64,000 nt of DNA, taken from NCBI GenBank assembly GCA_947501275.1, contig CANMVD010000003.1:417720-481719 (forward strand), in the 5' to 3' direction. The position numbers and the translations under genes were made by a program. Source of the DNA: an uncultured Tateyamaria sp. (GTDB lineage: Bacteria; Pseudomonadota; Alphaproteobacteria; Rhodobacterales; Rhodobacteraceae). The notes below the pieces were generated by a model that did not search any database, had not been told where the DNA came from, and saw only the letters and a list, made by a program, of their open reading frames with translations. Positions 17,404 to 27,259 of the stretch are shown in pieces. Position 1 is the first letter of the stretch. Each line of letters opens with the position of its first letter.

Positions 17404-19772
17404 AACGGGCGTGCCTTGCTGCGTTGCTGTCGCATTGGCGGCGCAACCCGTTGCAATTGTTTGCTGTTTTGGCAGGGCTTGCTCTTGCGACGGCTCTTTG
17501 GTCAGGCGTGCAAGCCATCAATGCCGAAGCGCGTGCAAGCTATGACAGCGCGGCCGCGACCTTGGGCGAAGGGCAATTCGATCAGATTGTGCCCAAGTCA
17601 GGCGAGCGCATCGCGCAGGTCGATTATGTGGCCTTGCGCCGCGCTGGATGGCTCGTCTCGCCAGTGATTGAAGGCAGATTGGGGGAAGTGCGACTGATTG
17701 GAATTGACCCGTTGACTTCAACAGGCGCGTTCGACATCGGGCAGGTCACCTCGACCGGGAACCTACAGCAATTCACGAGCGTCGGGCAGCTATTTGCAAA
17801 TGCCGAAACAGCGGCGAAACTCGACGGGATTGAGGTGATCATCACCCCAAACGTCGGCCCCAATATAGCTGTGGGTGACATCGGCGTGACGCAGCGCCTG
17901 CTTGGGCGGCGTGATCTGTCTCGCCTGACCGTGCTGCCCGACCAGCCCTTGCAGCGCGCTGACCTGAACGAGATCGCGCCATCCCTGCGCCTTCAACCTT
18001 CAACGCAAACCGCAGACATGGACGCCCTCACCGACAGCTTTCACCTCAACCTGACGGCCTTTGGGTTGCTCAGTTTCGCTGTTGGGCTGTTCATTGTGCA
18101 CAGCACTATCGGGTTGGCGTTTGAGCAACGTCGCGGCGTGATCCGCACCCTCCGGGCTTTGGGAATGCCGCTGCGGACACTGGTCATACTGATCGCGGTC
18201 GAAGTCCTGATCCTCGCCCTTATTGGCGCCGGTCTGGGGATCATTTTGGGCTATCTGATTGCCGCCGCGCTGTTGCCAGACGTCGCTGTCACGTTGCGCG
18301 GGCTATATGGTGCTGATGTGGCCGGGACGCTTGCGTTTCGCGCAGATTGGTGGGCATCGGGGCTTGCGCTCGCGCTTTTGGGAACGGGCGTTGCTGCCGC
18401 AGGGCGGCTTTGGCACATCGCGCGGATGCCGCTGCTAGCAAGCGCCCGTCCGCGCGCCTGGGCCATGGCAGCGGGTCGTGCGCAGCTGTTGCAGGCTCTT
18501 GCTGCGGTTGGGCTGCTGTTCATGGCGGCGACACTTGCGATATTCGGCAGCGGTTTGCTGGCCGGCTTTGTGCTGCTGGGGTGCTTTCTGATCGGTGCGG
18601 CTCTTGCCTTGCCAGTCATCGCGCGCCCGCTGCTGACTCTGGCGGAACGGCGCGCGAAAGGACCGGTGGCCGCATGGTTCTGGGCCGACACACGACAGCA
18701 ATTACCCGGCCTCAGCCTCGCGCTCATGGCCCTGCTTCTGGCCATTTCGGCCAATATCGGCGTCTCGACAATGGTGTCGAGTTTTCGGCTGACGTTTGTT
18801 GCGTTTCTTGATCAACGCCTTGCACCCGAACTGTTTGTACAAATCGATGACGCTCAAAAAGGCCCACAAGTTCAAGCCGTTCTGCAAGGTGCGGCTGATG
18901 CAGTTCTGCCATTGCTGAGGGTGGAGGGGACCGTCGCAGGCCAACCTGTGCAATTGTTTGGCGTGCGCGTTGGCCCAACCTACCGCGAGAATTGGGTTTT
19001 TCTGGATGAAGGCGCGAAGGCGTGGGACCGCGTCCATGACGGCACGGCTGTTGTCGTCAACGAACAATTGGCGCGCCGCAGCGCTCTGTGGGTTGGAGAT
19101 AAAGTGACGCTTGGTCCCGATCACACATTGCCAATCGCTGCAGTCGTCGGGGATTATGGCAACCCCCTTGGGCAGGTCGTGATGGGTGAGGCGCTTTTTG
19201 CAATCCTGCATCCTGCCGTGAACCCGCAACAATTCGGGCTGCGCAGCTCAGATCCCGCCGCGCTCAGATCACGGCTGATCGATCTTGGCATACCCGACAG
19301 CGCCATCATAGATCAGGCCGGGATCAAGGCGTTCTCTCTCCAGATCTTCGAGCGCACCTTTACCGTCACGGCAGCCCTGAATGTGCTGACGCTGGCGGTG
19401 GCGGGATTTGCCATTTTGATGAGTCTGTTGACGCTTGCCGATCTGCGCGTGCCGCAACTGGCACCTGTCTGGGCTCTGGGATTGACCCGCCGACGCCTCG
19501 GGCAACTCGAATTGATGCGTGCCGGGGTGTTTGCTGTGGTCGTCACCGTGGTGGCACTGCCCGTTGGGCTTGGTCTGGCATGGGTGTTACTGAGCATCGT
19601 GAATGTCGAAGCCTTTGGTTGGCGCCTGCCCATGTTCTTGTTTCCGCTCGATTACACCCGTCTCGGCCTCTACGCGGTACTGGCTGCAATCCTCGCTGCA
19701 CTCTGGCCTGCTTGGCGTTTGATGCGCACGCCGCCGAGTGCCCTGCTCAAGGTGTTCGCCCATGAACGTTAA
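17400..19772 (+). CDS. FtsX/MacB-like ABC transporter permease
   Basis: A 790-residue permease with two FtsX-type domains. It has an N-terminal membrane segment (about residues 13-35), a periplasmic region, three membrane segments near 220-320, a further block near 350-420, a second periplasmic region and a last group of helices near 660-780. The sequence VVIRTLRALGMPLRTL-like cytoplasmic loop (about residues 244-260) is characteristic of FtsX domains. Such permeases do not import solutes; they extract lipids or lipoproteins from the membrane or drive exported partners. It is coupled to the ATPase upstream, and its end overlaps the AttH-like gene by 11 bases. Confidence 0.88.
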   Translation: MKRACLAALLSHWRRNPLQLFAVLAGLALATALWSGVQAINAEARASYDSAAATLGEGQFDQIVPKSGERIAQVDYVALRRAGWLVSPVIEGRLGEVRLIGIDPLTSTGAFDIGQVTSTGNLQQFTSVGQLFANAETAAKLDGIEVIITPNVGPNIAVGDIGVTQRLLGRRDLSRLTVLPDQPLQRADLNEIAPSLRLQPSTQTADMDALTDSFHLNLTAFGLLSFAVGLFIVHSTIGLAFEQRRGVIRTLRALGMPLRTLVILIAVEVLILALIGAGLGIILGYLIAAALLPDVAVTLRGLYGADVAGTLAFRADWWASGLALALLGTGVAAAGRLWHIARMPLLASARPRAWAMAAGRAQLLQALAAVGLLFMAATLAIFGSGLLAGFVLLGCFLIGAALALPVIARPLLTLAERRAKGPVAAWFWADTRQQLPGLSLALMALLLAISANIGVSTMVSSFRLTFVAFLDQRLAPELFVQIDDAQKGPQVQAVLQGAADAVLPLLRVEGTVAGQPVQLFGVRVGPTYRENWVFLDEGAKAWDRVHDGTAVVVNEQLARRSALWVGDKVTLGPDHTLPIAAVVGDYGNPLGQVVMGEALFAILHPAVNPQQFGLRSSDPAALRSRLIDLGIPDSAIIDQAGIKAFSLQIFERTFTVTAALNVLTLAVAGFAILMSLLTLADLRVPQLAPVWALGLTRRRLGQLELMRAGVFAVVVTVVALPVGLGLAWVLLSIVNVEAFGWRLPMFLFPLDYTRLGLYAVLAAILAALWPAWRLMRTPPSALLKVFAHER

Positions 19773-20802
19773 GGTCCTGCTTGTTGCCTGCTTGCTGCCC
19801 GTTCTGGCCCTTGCCCAAGGCTTTGCGGGCCTTGGCACGGATGCTGACGGGTTTGCAGACCCCAAACCCAATCCACGGTTTGATTTCCCCGCCGATCATG
19901 GTCCCCATCCCGACTACCGCATCGAATGGTGGTATCTGACGGCTAATCTGCAAGGCGCAGACGGCACAGCCTACGGTCTGCAATGGACTTTGTTCCGCTC
20001 GGCGCTTGCTCCGGGGGAGGGCGATGGCTGGCAATCGCCGCAGGTGTGGTTTGCCCATGCCGCTGTCACCACACCCGATCTGCATCTGGCCACAGAACGC
20101 TTTGGCCGGGGCGGCGTTGGTGTCGCCGGGGTCGAGGCAGCCCCTTTTCGGGCATGGATTGACGAATGGGTGCTTGAGGGGCCGGATTTCGATGCGCTGC
20201 GCCTGTTCGCGCAGGGGCCCGACTTTGCCTATGGTATGGATTTGGCGGCGCAGGGGCCGCTGATATTTCACGGCGATGCCGGTTATTCCGTCAAATCCGC
20301 AGAGGGTCAGGCCAGTTACTACTACTCCCAACCGTTCTACGAGATTTCAGGCACCTTGCAGTTGCCGGATGGCCCGGTGGACGTGACTGGCCATGCATGG
20401 CTGGATCGCGAATGGTCTTCGCAGCCGCTGTCGGACAATCAGTCGGGATGGGACTGGTTTTCATTGTCATTCGAAGACGGGGCCAAGGTGATGGGGTTTC
20501 AGTTGCGCCAACGCGACGGCGCAAGCTACAGCGCCTCGACGTGGATCACGCCGCAAGGCGCAACGCAGGCCATGGCAAACGGTGCGTTTGTCGCAACGCC
20601 GCTGGAAACGGCCACAGTCGCAGGGCGCGAGATACCGGTGCTGTGGCGGGTGCAAATACCCGATCGTGGGGTGGATGTCAGCGTATCAGCACTGAACACG
20701 CAGGCATGGATGGGTTTGTCGATCCCCTATTGGGAAGGGCCAGTGCGCATCAGCGGAAGCCATGACGGCGTCGGATATCTGGAGATGACAGGCTATGAGT
20801 GA
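19762..20802 (+). CDS. Lipocalin-like AttH/CrtC family exported protein
   Basis: About 346 residues. The ATG at 19762 opens a signal peptide (MNVKVLLVACLLPVLALAQG), with cleavage likely after ALA near residue 18. The mature protein has the AttH/CrtC signature PHPDYRIEWWYLTANL, then GHAWLDREWSSQP and WDWFSLSF in the second lipocalin-like half. The fold is shared with carotenoid 1,2-hydratase, but here it follows LolD/FtsX genes as in att-type clusters, with no carotenoid genes nearby. It is therefore probably a periplasmic partner of the exporter. Its ligand is not known. Confidence 0.85.
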   Translation: MNVKVLLVACLLPVLALAQGFAGLGTDADGFADPKPNPRFDFPADHGPHPDYRIEWWYLTANLQGADGTAYGLQWTLFRSALAPGEGDGWQSPQVWFAHAAVTTPDLHLATERFGRGGVGVAGVEAAPFRAWIDEWVLEGPDFDALRLFAQGPDFAYGMDLAAQGPLIFHGDAGYSVKSAEGQASYYYSQPFYEISGTLQLPDGPVDVTGHAWLDREWSSQPLSDNQSGWDWFSLSFEDGAKVMGFQLRQRDGASYSASTWITPQGATQAMANGAFVATPLETATVAGREIPVLWRVQIPDRGVDVSVSALNTQAWMGLSIPYWEGPVRISGSHDGVGYLEMTGYE

Positions 20803-21349
20803 CCCTAACGATCTGGCGGCCTTTCTGGCGACAGGCTGGCAACATCTGCGCCGCGGCGTGGCCGACAGCACGTCACCTGCGCGTTATCCGACCTTTGCCA
20901 CAGTCTCGCCCGGTGGCACGCCCGAGGCGCGGACCGTCGCGATGCGGCGTGCTGATCCGGGTGCCGCGCTGGTTGAGGTGCACACCGATATCATCACGCC
21001 CAAAGTGGCTGCCTTGCGCGCGCATCCGGTCGCGGCACTGCACACATGGCTGCCACGCGCCAAACTGCAAATTCGCCTGACCGCACGGGTTGAGATCCTG
21101 ACCGGCGATGACGTCGCTGAGGCGTGGCACGACGTCCCCGAAGCGTCCCGCGTTTCATACGGAACAGAGCCCCTGCCCGGTCTGCCCATTGATCACGTCT
21201 ACGCCTACGAAAAACCCAGCGTTCAAGATCGGTTTGCCGTGCTGCGCTGTCACCTCACGCATATTGACCTGGTGCATCTGGACATGCGGCACCGCCGCGC
21301 AGCCTACACGCGCGACGACAATTGGCAGGGGATGTGGTTGGCACCCTAG
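20795..21349 (+). CDS. Pyridoxamine 5'-phosphate oxidase family flavin-binding protein
   Basis: A 184-residue protein with the split-barrel FMN-binding pattern: RYPTFATVSPGGTPEARTVAMRRAD near the N-terminus matches the FMN-phosphate-binding strands of the family. The PNPOx C-terminal dimerisation part is short. Full PdxH enzymes are about 210 residues and contain a substrate motif not evident here, so this is an alkyl-nitrite- or pyridoxamine-oxidase-like relative of unknown substrate. It overlaps the AttH-like gene by 8 bases and ends 4 bases into the convergent SDR gene. Confidence 0.82.
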   Translation: MSDPNDLAAFLATGWQHLRRGVADSTSPARYPTFATVSPGGTPEARTVAMRRADPGAALVEVHTDIITPKVAALRAHPVAALHTWLPRAKLQIRLTARVEILTGDDVAEAWHDVPEASRVSYGTEPLPGLPIDHVYAYEKPSVQDRFAVLRCHLTHIDLVHLDMRHRRAAYTRDDNWQGMWLAP

Positions 21350-22110
21350 CGGCCCATCCAGCCGCCATCCACCGTCAGAATCTCACCGTGCACGTAGTTT
21401 GACGCGTCCGAGGCCAGAAAGACCGCAGGCCCTGCAAAATCCTCAGGCCGACCCCATCGCCCTGCCGGAATACGCTCCAATATGGATTTTGACCGATCCG
21501 CATCGTCTTGCAGGGCTTGCGTGTTGTCCGTGGCGATATAGCCCGGCGCGATCGCGTTTACATAGACACCCTTGCCCGCCCATTCGTTTGCCAGCGCCTT
21601 GGTCAATTGCCCAATACCCCCCTTGGAGGCTGCGTAACCGGGCACGGTGATGCCGCCCTGAAAGGTCAGCAAAGAGGCGGTAAAGATGATCTTGCCCGAC
21701 CCACGGGCGACCATCTCGCGCCCGATCTCGCGGCTGAGAACAAATTGCGCGGACAAGTTCACTTCGATCACCTGATCCCAATAGTCATCCGGGTGTTCAG
21801 CTGCCGGTTTGCGCAAGATTGTCCCGGCATTGTTGATCAGGATGTCTGGCACAATTCCCATCGCCGTCAGCTTGCTAACCAGTTCGTGTATCGCACTTCG
21901 ATCCGCAAAATCGCATGCCAACGGGGTAAATCTGCGCCCCATCGTGGTCACCGCGTCTTCTACCTCGCTTCCGGGGGCCAGCGTGGCAGAAACACCAATG
22001 ATGTCCGCGCCTGCACTCGCCAAAGCCTCGGCCATTCCCCGCCCGATTCCGCGCTTTGCACCGGTCACGAGTGCAGTTTTGCCGCTTAGATCAAACATCG
22101 ACAGGCTCAT
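21346..22110 (-). CDS. SDR family oxidoreductase (2-deoxy-D-gluconate 3-dehydrogenase/KduD-like)
   Basis: A 254-residue short-chain dehydrogenase. The NAD(P) motif GAKRGIGRGMAEAL is at about residues 17-30, NNAG at about 93, the catalytic serine in FTASLLTF and the YAASK tyrosine/lysine pair near 157. The overall pattern (IPAGRWGRPEDFAGPAVFLASDAS, ending VDGGWMGR) is that of KduD/gluconate 5-dehydrogenase enzymes, which act on keto-deoxy sugar acids. It is the last gene of a three-gene minus-strand operon with a zinc ADH and an enolase-superfamily enzyme, overlapping the ADH by 4 bases, which supports a role in acid-sugar breakdown. Confidence 0.85.
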   Translation of the reverse strand: MSLSMFDLSGKTALVTGAKRGIGRGMAEALASAGADIIGVSATLAPGSEVEDAVTTMGRRFTPLACDFADRSAIHELVSKLTAMGIVPDILINNAGTILRKPAAEHPDDYWDQVIEVNLSAQFVLSREIGREMVARGSGKIIFTASLLTFQGGITVPGYAASKGGIGQLTKALANEWAGKGVYVNAIAPGYIATDNTQALQDDADRSKSILERIPAGRWGRPEDFAGPAVFLASDASNYVHGEILTVDGGWMGR

Positions 22111-23147
22111 GCGTCGGCCCCCACTTTGATAAGGCTTTTCAGTGCAGTTGGGCTGCGATCCAGTTCCTCAAACGCCTTTTGAATGTCGGCCAAGGGCGCC
22201 ACATCCGTGATGACTGTGTCGGCATCAACACCGCCTGAAACGATGATGCCAATCGCTTTTTCGTAGTCTTCGGGTTCGTACACCCTCGCGCCAATCAGTT
22301 GCAGCTCGCGCCAGAAGAACTGGAACAGATCAATCTGCGGCTTTTGCGCATTGATGGCCACCATCACAATACGCGCCCGTGTGGCGCCGACGGCAGTCAT
22401 CGCATCAACACCGGGCTGCGTGCCGGAGACTTCAAAAACGACATCCGCGCCCTTTTCGCCTGTCCGGCTGTTGATCTCGGCCACCAGATCGACGTCCGCA
22501 GGGTTGACGGTGGCGAACCCCAGCTTTTCGGCGATGGCGAGACGATTTGGGTTCACTTCGGACACGACCACGTTACCACCCGCATCGCGCGCAACCATGG
22601 CGACAAGAATGCCAATGGGACCGCCGCCAATCACAACCACATCCTCGCCTGCCTTCAACCCGGACAGACGCACATCGTGGCACGCCACGGCGACAGGTTC
22701 GATCAGTGCGGCGTGATCCAGTCTCAACGCGTCCGGCAGCACGTGCAAGGTGTGCGCAGGCACGGTCCAGATCTCTTGCATGGCACCGTTGGTATCGAGA
22801 CCAAGGAACTTCAGTTTGTGGCAGATATGCTGATGCCCTGCGTGACACGCCGGGCAATCGCCGCAGTGATCCAGAGGGCGCACGACCACCTTTTGGCCGG
22901 GCGAGACAGTATCTACACCCGCGCCCACAGCCGCGACAACACCGGACATCTCATGGCCGATCACCCGCTCGAACCCAACCCGCGCATCCATATTTCCGTG
23001 ATACACGTGCATGTCCGTGCCGCAGATCCCGCAATAAGCCACGCGCACGGAGACCTCACCGGCAGCGGGCGGCGCCGATGTTGTGGTCTCGACGGTGAAA
23101 GTCTTGTTGCCGCGGTAAATCGCAGCCGTGATGGGCGTGTCAGCCAT
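22107..23147 (-). CDS. Zinc-dependent alcohol dehydrogenase (MDR family, sorbitol/L-idonate DH-like)
   Basis: A 346-residue medium-chain dehydrogenase. The catalytic zinc ligands lie in AYCGICGTD (Cys) and GHEMSG (His/Glu). The structural zinc loop [16 protein letters not shown] has four cysteines, and the NAD site is [16 protein letters not shown]. The start at 23147 is preferred over 23162 because GAGG lies about 10 bases upstream. Members oxidise polyols or sugar-acid hydroxyls. Flanked by the enolase-superfamily gene and the KduD-like SDR with short overlaps, it is probably the second step of one sugar-acid route. Confidence 0.87.
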   Translation of the reverse strand: MADTPITAAIYRGNKTFTVETTTSAPPAAGEVSVRVAYCGICGTDMHVYHGNMDARVGFERVIGHEMSGVVAAVGAGVDTVSPGQKVVVRPLDHCGDCPACHAGHQHICHKLKFLGLDTNGAMQEIWTVPAHTLHVLPDALRLDHAALIEPVAVACHDVRLSGLKAGEDVVVIGGGPIGILVAMVARDAGGNVVVSEVNPNRLAIAEKLGFATVNPADVDLVAEINSRTGEKGADVVFEVSGTQPGVDAMTAVGATRARIVMVAINAQKPQIDLFQFFWRELQLIGARVYEPEDYEKAIGIIVSGGVDADTVITDVAPLADIQKAFEELDRSPTALKSLIKVGADA

Positions 23148-24264
23148 GGGCAGCCTCGTCATGTTCAGCGTTCAGTTTGTCCCAGTCAAACACGACGCCT
23201 GTGCCGGGTGTCTTGGGGGCGACGGCCATGTGATCCTCGATCACGAGAGGCCGGGTTGTGTAGGTGTCGATGGGAAAGGAGTGTACCTCCATCCAGCCAG
23301 CATGCGACTGGCTGGCCATCAGGCTAACGTGCAGTTCCTGCATACCGTGACTGCACACCGGAATCCCGTGTCTGCGAGACAATTCAGCAACTTGCAGCCA
23401 TCCCGTGATACCACCGCAATTGGACGCATCAGGCTGAACAAAGCTCAGTTTGGCCTCGGCAAAGGCATATTCGAATTCATGGATGGTGTGGAGGTTCTCA
23501 CCCATGGCCAACGGCATCCCTGTTGCATCCGCGATCTGGCCGTAGCCGTGGTAGTTATCAGGGATCACAGGTTCCTCGAACCATAGCAGATTATAGGGCT
23601 TGAAGGCATGGGCCGCCTCAATCGCTTGCTCCACGCTCATCCCGTAATTCGCATCAACCATAAAGGCGATGTCTGGCCCGATAAGGTCGCGCACTGCCGC
23701 GATACGCTCAACATCCGTCGCCAGATCGGGCTGACCGATCTTGATCTTGATCCCGTTGTGGCCCCGCGCCAGATAGCCACGGATCGAGTCGAGCAATTTG
23801 GGCAAGGGAAAGTTCAGATCGATCCCGCCCGCATAGGCCTTGCAGCGATCCGAGGCCCCGCCTGCCATCTCTGAAAGGGGCTGACCTGACGCCTTGCCCC
23901 GCAGATCCCACAACGCAATATCGACCGCAGAAATGGCAAAACTGGCGATCCCCCCGCGTGCGACGTAGTGAACATGCCACTGCATCGCCTCATGGAGTGC
24001 TTCAACATCCGTGGCGGTTTGACCAATCAGAAACGGGGCAAGATCGTGCTCGATCATCGCTTTGATCGCGTGGCCACCCTTGCCGCCTGTATACGTGTAG
24101 CCGGTCCCGCTGGAGCCATCCGACAGGTGCACGGTTGCGGTGATCAGCTCAAAATGTGTGTGGTCGCCATGTTTGGCATCGCTCAGAACTTCGGCCAGGG
24201 GCAGGTTGAAGCGCTGCGCGTCAATCGCGACAATCGCGCGTCCATCCACGCTCGCATCATGCAT
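23140..24264 (-). CDS. Enolase-superfamily enzyme, mandelate racemase subgroup (acid-sugar dehydratase or cycloisomerase)
   Basis: A 374-residue mandelate racemase/muconate lactonising-type enzyme. The start at 24264 has GGGAGAG upstream; longer frames add unrelated residues. Active-site features are GIKIKIG (the KxK base), the metal ligands VDANYG (Asp), WFEEPV (Glu) and MGENLHT (Glu), and a C-terminal histidine in CSHGMQELH. The [15 protein letters not shown]-terminal loop and [10 protein letters not shown] resemble 3,6-anhydro-L-galactonate cycloisomerase-type sequences as I remember them, but that is a weak basis; a sugar-acid dehydratase is equally possible. It is the first gene of the operon, divergent from the FAD/Fe-S dehydrogenase. 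Confidence 0.82.
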   Translation of the reverse strand: MHDASVDGRAIVAIDAQRFNLPLAEVLSDAKHGDHTHFELITATVHLSDGSSGTGYTYTGGKGGHAIKAMIEHDLAPFLIGQTATDVEALHEAMQWHVHYVARGGIASFAISAVDIALWDLRGKASGQPLSEMAGGASDRCKAYAGGIDLNFPLPKLLDSIRGYLARGHNGIKIKIGQPDLATDVERIAAVRDLIGPDIAFMVDANYGMSVEQAIEAAHAFKPYNLLWFEEPVIPDNYHGYGQIADATGMPLAMGENLHTIHEFEYAFAEAKLSFVQPDASNCGGITGWLQVAELSRRHGIPVCSHGMQELHVSLMASQSHAGWMEVHSFPIDTYTTRPLVIEDHMAVAPKTPGTGVVFDWDKLNAEHDEAAHG

Positions 24265-24448
24265 CTGTGGTCTCTCTCCCTTGCGGGCCCGTCTGTGTGA
24301 CCCCGTTGGGCTGATCAGAACCATAGCTTGTCGCGCAGATCAATCCCGCATCCCCAACATGTGGCCATCAGCACGTGTGACACCTCTGACTTCATTGCAC
24401 TTTTTTCAACGGCAGGCGATGGTGACAGAAGCGGAGGGGTAAGGCGAC

Positions 24449-27259
24449 ATGGCGGATTACAAAGCCCTTGCAGGCCAGATCGAGGGAGACGTGCTCACCT
24501 CAGCCTTTGATCGCGGTCGCTATGCGACGGATGCGTCGATTTATCAGATCACGCCCCGCGCCGTTGTGGTCCCCAAGCGCTGGAGCGACGTCGAAGCGGC
24601 GCTGTCCTTTGCCAGGACCGAGGGCATCGCGCTGTTGCCGCGTGGCGGCGGGACGTCCCAATCCGGGCAAACGGTGAATGACGCGCTGGTTGTGGACTTT
24701 ACCAAGCATCTGAACCGCGTGCTGGATTACGACAGCGCTGCGGGCAAAGTGACGGTCGAGCCGGGGATGGTTCTGGACGATCTGAACCGGCACCTGAAAC
24801 CGGATCAGTGGTGGTTCCCGGTGGATGTGTCGACGGCGTCTCGCGCCACGTTGGGCGGGATGGCGGCCAACAACTCCTGCGGTTCCCGCTCCATCCGCTA
24901 CGGCAAGATGCGCGACAACGTGCATGGCCTCCAAGCGATGATGGCGAACGGTACGTTGCGCCGCTTTGATCCCGTGCCCGCTGACGATCCGCTGGATCGC
25001 GATCTGATCGCGCTTGGCGCAAGAGAAGCCGACGAAATCGCAGCCCGCTTTCCCAAGGTGTCCCGCCGTGTCGGCGGCTACAATATTGACGCACTGGTGG
25101 GGGATGCGCCAAACATGGCGCATCTCATGGTCGGTTCCGAAGGAACGTTGGCTGTGACGCATTCCCTTGACCTGATGCTGTCGCCGACGCTGCAGACCAA
25201 GACCCTTGGTGTATGTCACTTCCCCACTTTCCATGCCGCTATGGACGCGGCCCAGCACATCGTGAAACTGGGCCCCGTCGCAGTCGAACTTGTCGATCAC
25301 ACGATGATCCGGCTGGGCCGCGACATCCCGCAATTCCGCCCCATCGTGGATGAATTTGTGCGCGGCACGCCCGAAGCGTTGCTGCTGGTCGAATTTGCCG
25401 AGGACCCGGGCGAAAACCGGCGTCGCCTGACTGCCTTGGGCGACTTGATGGCCGATCTGGGCTTTCGCTGGGGCGATCCGGGCAAAGCCGAAGGTGGCGT
25501 GATCGAGGCCGAAGATCCTGCCTTTCAGGCCCGGATCTGGGGGGTGCGCACGCAGGGTCTGAATATCATGATGTCGATGCGCGATGTCGGCAAACCGGTT
25601 TCCTTTGTCGAGGATTGCGCCGTTCCGCTTGAACATCTGGCGGAATTCACGGACCGCCTGACAGCCGTTTTTCGCAAGCATGGCACGGACGGGACGTGGT
25701 ATGCCCATGCCTCCGTTGGCTTGCTGCATGTGCGCCCTGTTCTGAACCTGCGGCAGGACCTTGGCGTGACCCAAATGCGCGCCATCGCCGAAGAAGCTTT
25801 TGACATGGTGCGTGAATTCAAAGGATCGCATTCAGGCGAGCATGGCGACGGGATTGTGCGATCCGAATTTCACGAGCGCATGTTCGGGGCACGCATGGTG
25901 CGGGCGTTCGAGACTGTCAAAGATCGGTTTGATCCCGATGGCGTGCTCAATCCCGGCAAAATCGTGCGTGCGCCCAAGATGGATGACCGTACGCTGATGC
26001 GCTGGCCGCCGGACTACGCACAGGACACGCCGGACACGGTGTTCGACTGGTCCGCCTGGCCCGGCGGTTTGGCCGGCGCGACAGAGATGTGCAACAACAA
26101 CGGGGCGTGTCGCAAATCGGTCGGGGGCGTGATGTGCCCGTCCTTTCGTGTCACTGGAAATGAACGGGACCTGACGCGCGGGCGTGCAAACACGCTGCGT
26201 CTGGCGATGACGGGGCGCCTGGGTCAGGACGCTTTTGCCAGCGATGACATGGCCGAGACCATGGCGCTGTGTGTCGGGTGCAAGGCCTGCAAAAGCGAAT
26301 GCCCCATGTCGATTGACATGGCCGCCATGAAAACTGAGGTCGCCGCCGCGCGTTATGCAAAACACGGGCTATCGCTGCGCGACAAAGCCATCGCGAACCT
26401 ACCAGCACTGGCGCCACTTGCCGCGCGCATCCGACTATTGGCCAACGCGACCGCGCCGCTGCAGCGATTGGCCGGGATTAGCCCCAAACGGGCGTTGCCC
26501 AAGTTCAAAAAGCCGTTCGTTGCTGCGCCTGACGGCGATGTGCTGTTGTTTGCCGACACCTTTAACCGCTTTTTTGATCCTGACACTTTAGCGGCGGCAA
26601 AACGCGTCATCGAATATACGGGTGCGTCTGTTGGTATGGCCTCCGCACCGGGCCGCGCGTTGTGCTGCGGGCGGACATACCTTTCCGCCGGAATGACGGG
26701 CAAGGCCGTGGCAGAGCTCAAGCGCACGACGGATGTGTTTCGCACGGCTCTGGAGGCGGGTAAAACAATCGTCGGTCTCGAGCCGTCCTGCACCCTTATG
26801 ATGCGCGACGAGGCCGTGAACCTGATCGACGGGTGGAGCGACGAGATGGGCCGCAAAATCCTGACATTTGCGGAATACGTGGCCGCCCACCCGATCGAAG
26901 ATTTAGACCTGCCAGATACAGACATTTTGGTGCATGGCCACTGCCATCAGAAAGCAGCAGGTGTGGCTGGACATACGGTTGCAGTGCTGAACGCCATCGA
27001 AGGGGTCACGGCGTCGATGATCGACAGCTCGTGTTGCGGAATGGCCGGGCCTTTCGGGTACAAGGCAGAAACGGAACACGTGTCTCGCGACATGGCCGAG
27101 CTTACACTCGCCCCCACGCTTCGCGCGGCAGACCCGGAAACGGTTGTGGTGGCCGATGGATTTTCCTGTCGATGCCAGATCCGGGACGTGACAACGCGCA
27201 AGGCCGACAGCCTCGCCCATATCCTGGATCGCGCCATCCAGAACAGGAAAGACCGCTGA
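24449..27259 (+). CDS. FAD-binding and Fe-S-binding dehydrogenase (D-2-hydroxyacid/D-2-hydroxyglutarate DH type)
   Basis: A 936-residue fusion. Residues about 30-210 are the FAD_binding_4 (PCMH) domain with LPRGGGTSQSGQTV and the MVGSEGTLAV strand; the FAD-oxidase C-terminal domain runs to about 520 (HSGEHGDGIVRSEF carries the active-site histidines). A ferredoxin-like region follows with CNNNGACRK and CVGCKACKSECP cysteine clusters (about 550-620), then CCG-type cysteine motifs (LCCGRTYLSAG, SSCCGMAGPFGY). This is the build of YdiJ/D-2-hydroxyglutarate dehydrogenases, which oxidise D-2-hydroxy acids and pass electrons to quinone or an electron-transfer flavoprotein. It is coupled to the TauE gene and divergent from the acid-sugar operon. 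Confidence 0.88.
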   Translation: MADYKALAGQIEGDVLTSAFDRGRYATDASIYQITPRAVVVPKRWSDVEAALSFARTEGIALLPRGGGTSQSGQTVNDALVVDFTKHLNRVLDYDSAAGKVTVEPGMVLDDLNRHLKPDQWWFPVDVSTASRATLGGMAANNSCGSRSIRYGKMRDNVHGLQAMMANGTLRRFDPVPADDPLDRDLIALGAREADEIAARFPKVSRRVGGYNIDALVGDAPNMAHLMVGSEGTLAVTHSLDLMLSPTLQTKTLGVCHFPTFHAAMDAAQHIVKLGPVAVELVDHTMIRLGRDIPQFRPIVDEFVRGTPEALLLVEFAEDPGENRRRLTALGDLMADLGFRWGDPGKAEGGVIEAEDPAFQARIWGVRTQGLNIMMSMRDVGKPVSFVEDCAVPLEHLAEFTDRLTAVFRKHGTDGTWYAHASVGLLHVRPVLNLRQDLGVTQMRAIAEEAFDMVREFKGSHSGEHGDGIVRSEFHERMFGARMVRAFETVKDRFDPDGVLNPGKIVRAPKMDDRTLMRWPPDYAQDTPDTVFDWSAWPGGLAGATEMCNNNGACRKSVGGVMCPSFRVTGNERDLTRGRANTLRLAMTGRLGQDAFASDDMAETMALCVGCKACKSECPMSIDMAAMKTEVAAARYAKHGLSLRDKAIANLPALAPLAARIRLLANATAPLQRLAGISPKRALPKFKKPFVAAPDGDVLLFADTFNRFFDPDTLAAAKRVIEYTGASVGMASAPGRALCCGRTYLSAGMTGKAVAELKRTTDVFRTALEAGKTIVGLEPSCTLMMRDEAVNLIDGWSDEMGRKILTFAEYVAAHPIEDLDLPDTDILVHGHCHQKAAGVAGHTVAVLNAIEGVTASMIDSSCCGMAGPFGYKAETEHVSRDMAELTLAPTLRAADPETVVVADGFSCRCQIRDVTTRKADSLAHILDRAIQNRKDR

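Noticed and set aside
19762..20802. Carotenoid 1,2-hydratase (CrtC)
   Set aside because: The fold is shared, but a signal peptide and linkage to LolD/FtsX genes with no carotenoid genes nearby fit an AttH-type exported protein better.
24500..25831. Minus-strand open frame of 443 codons inside the FAD/Fe-S dehydrogenase gene
   Set aside because: Antisense to an intact, well-supported gene; composition is that of a shadow.
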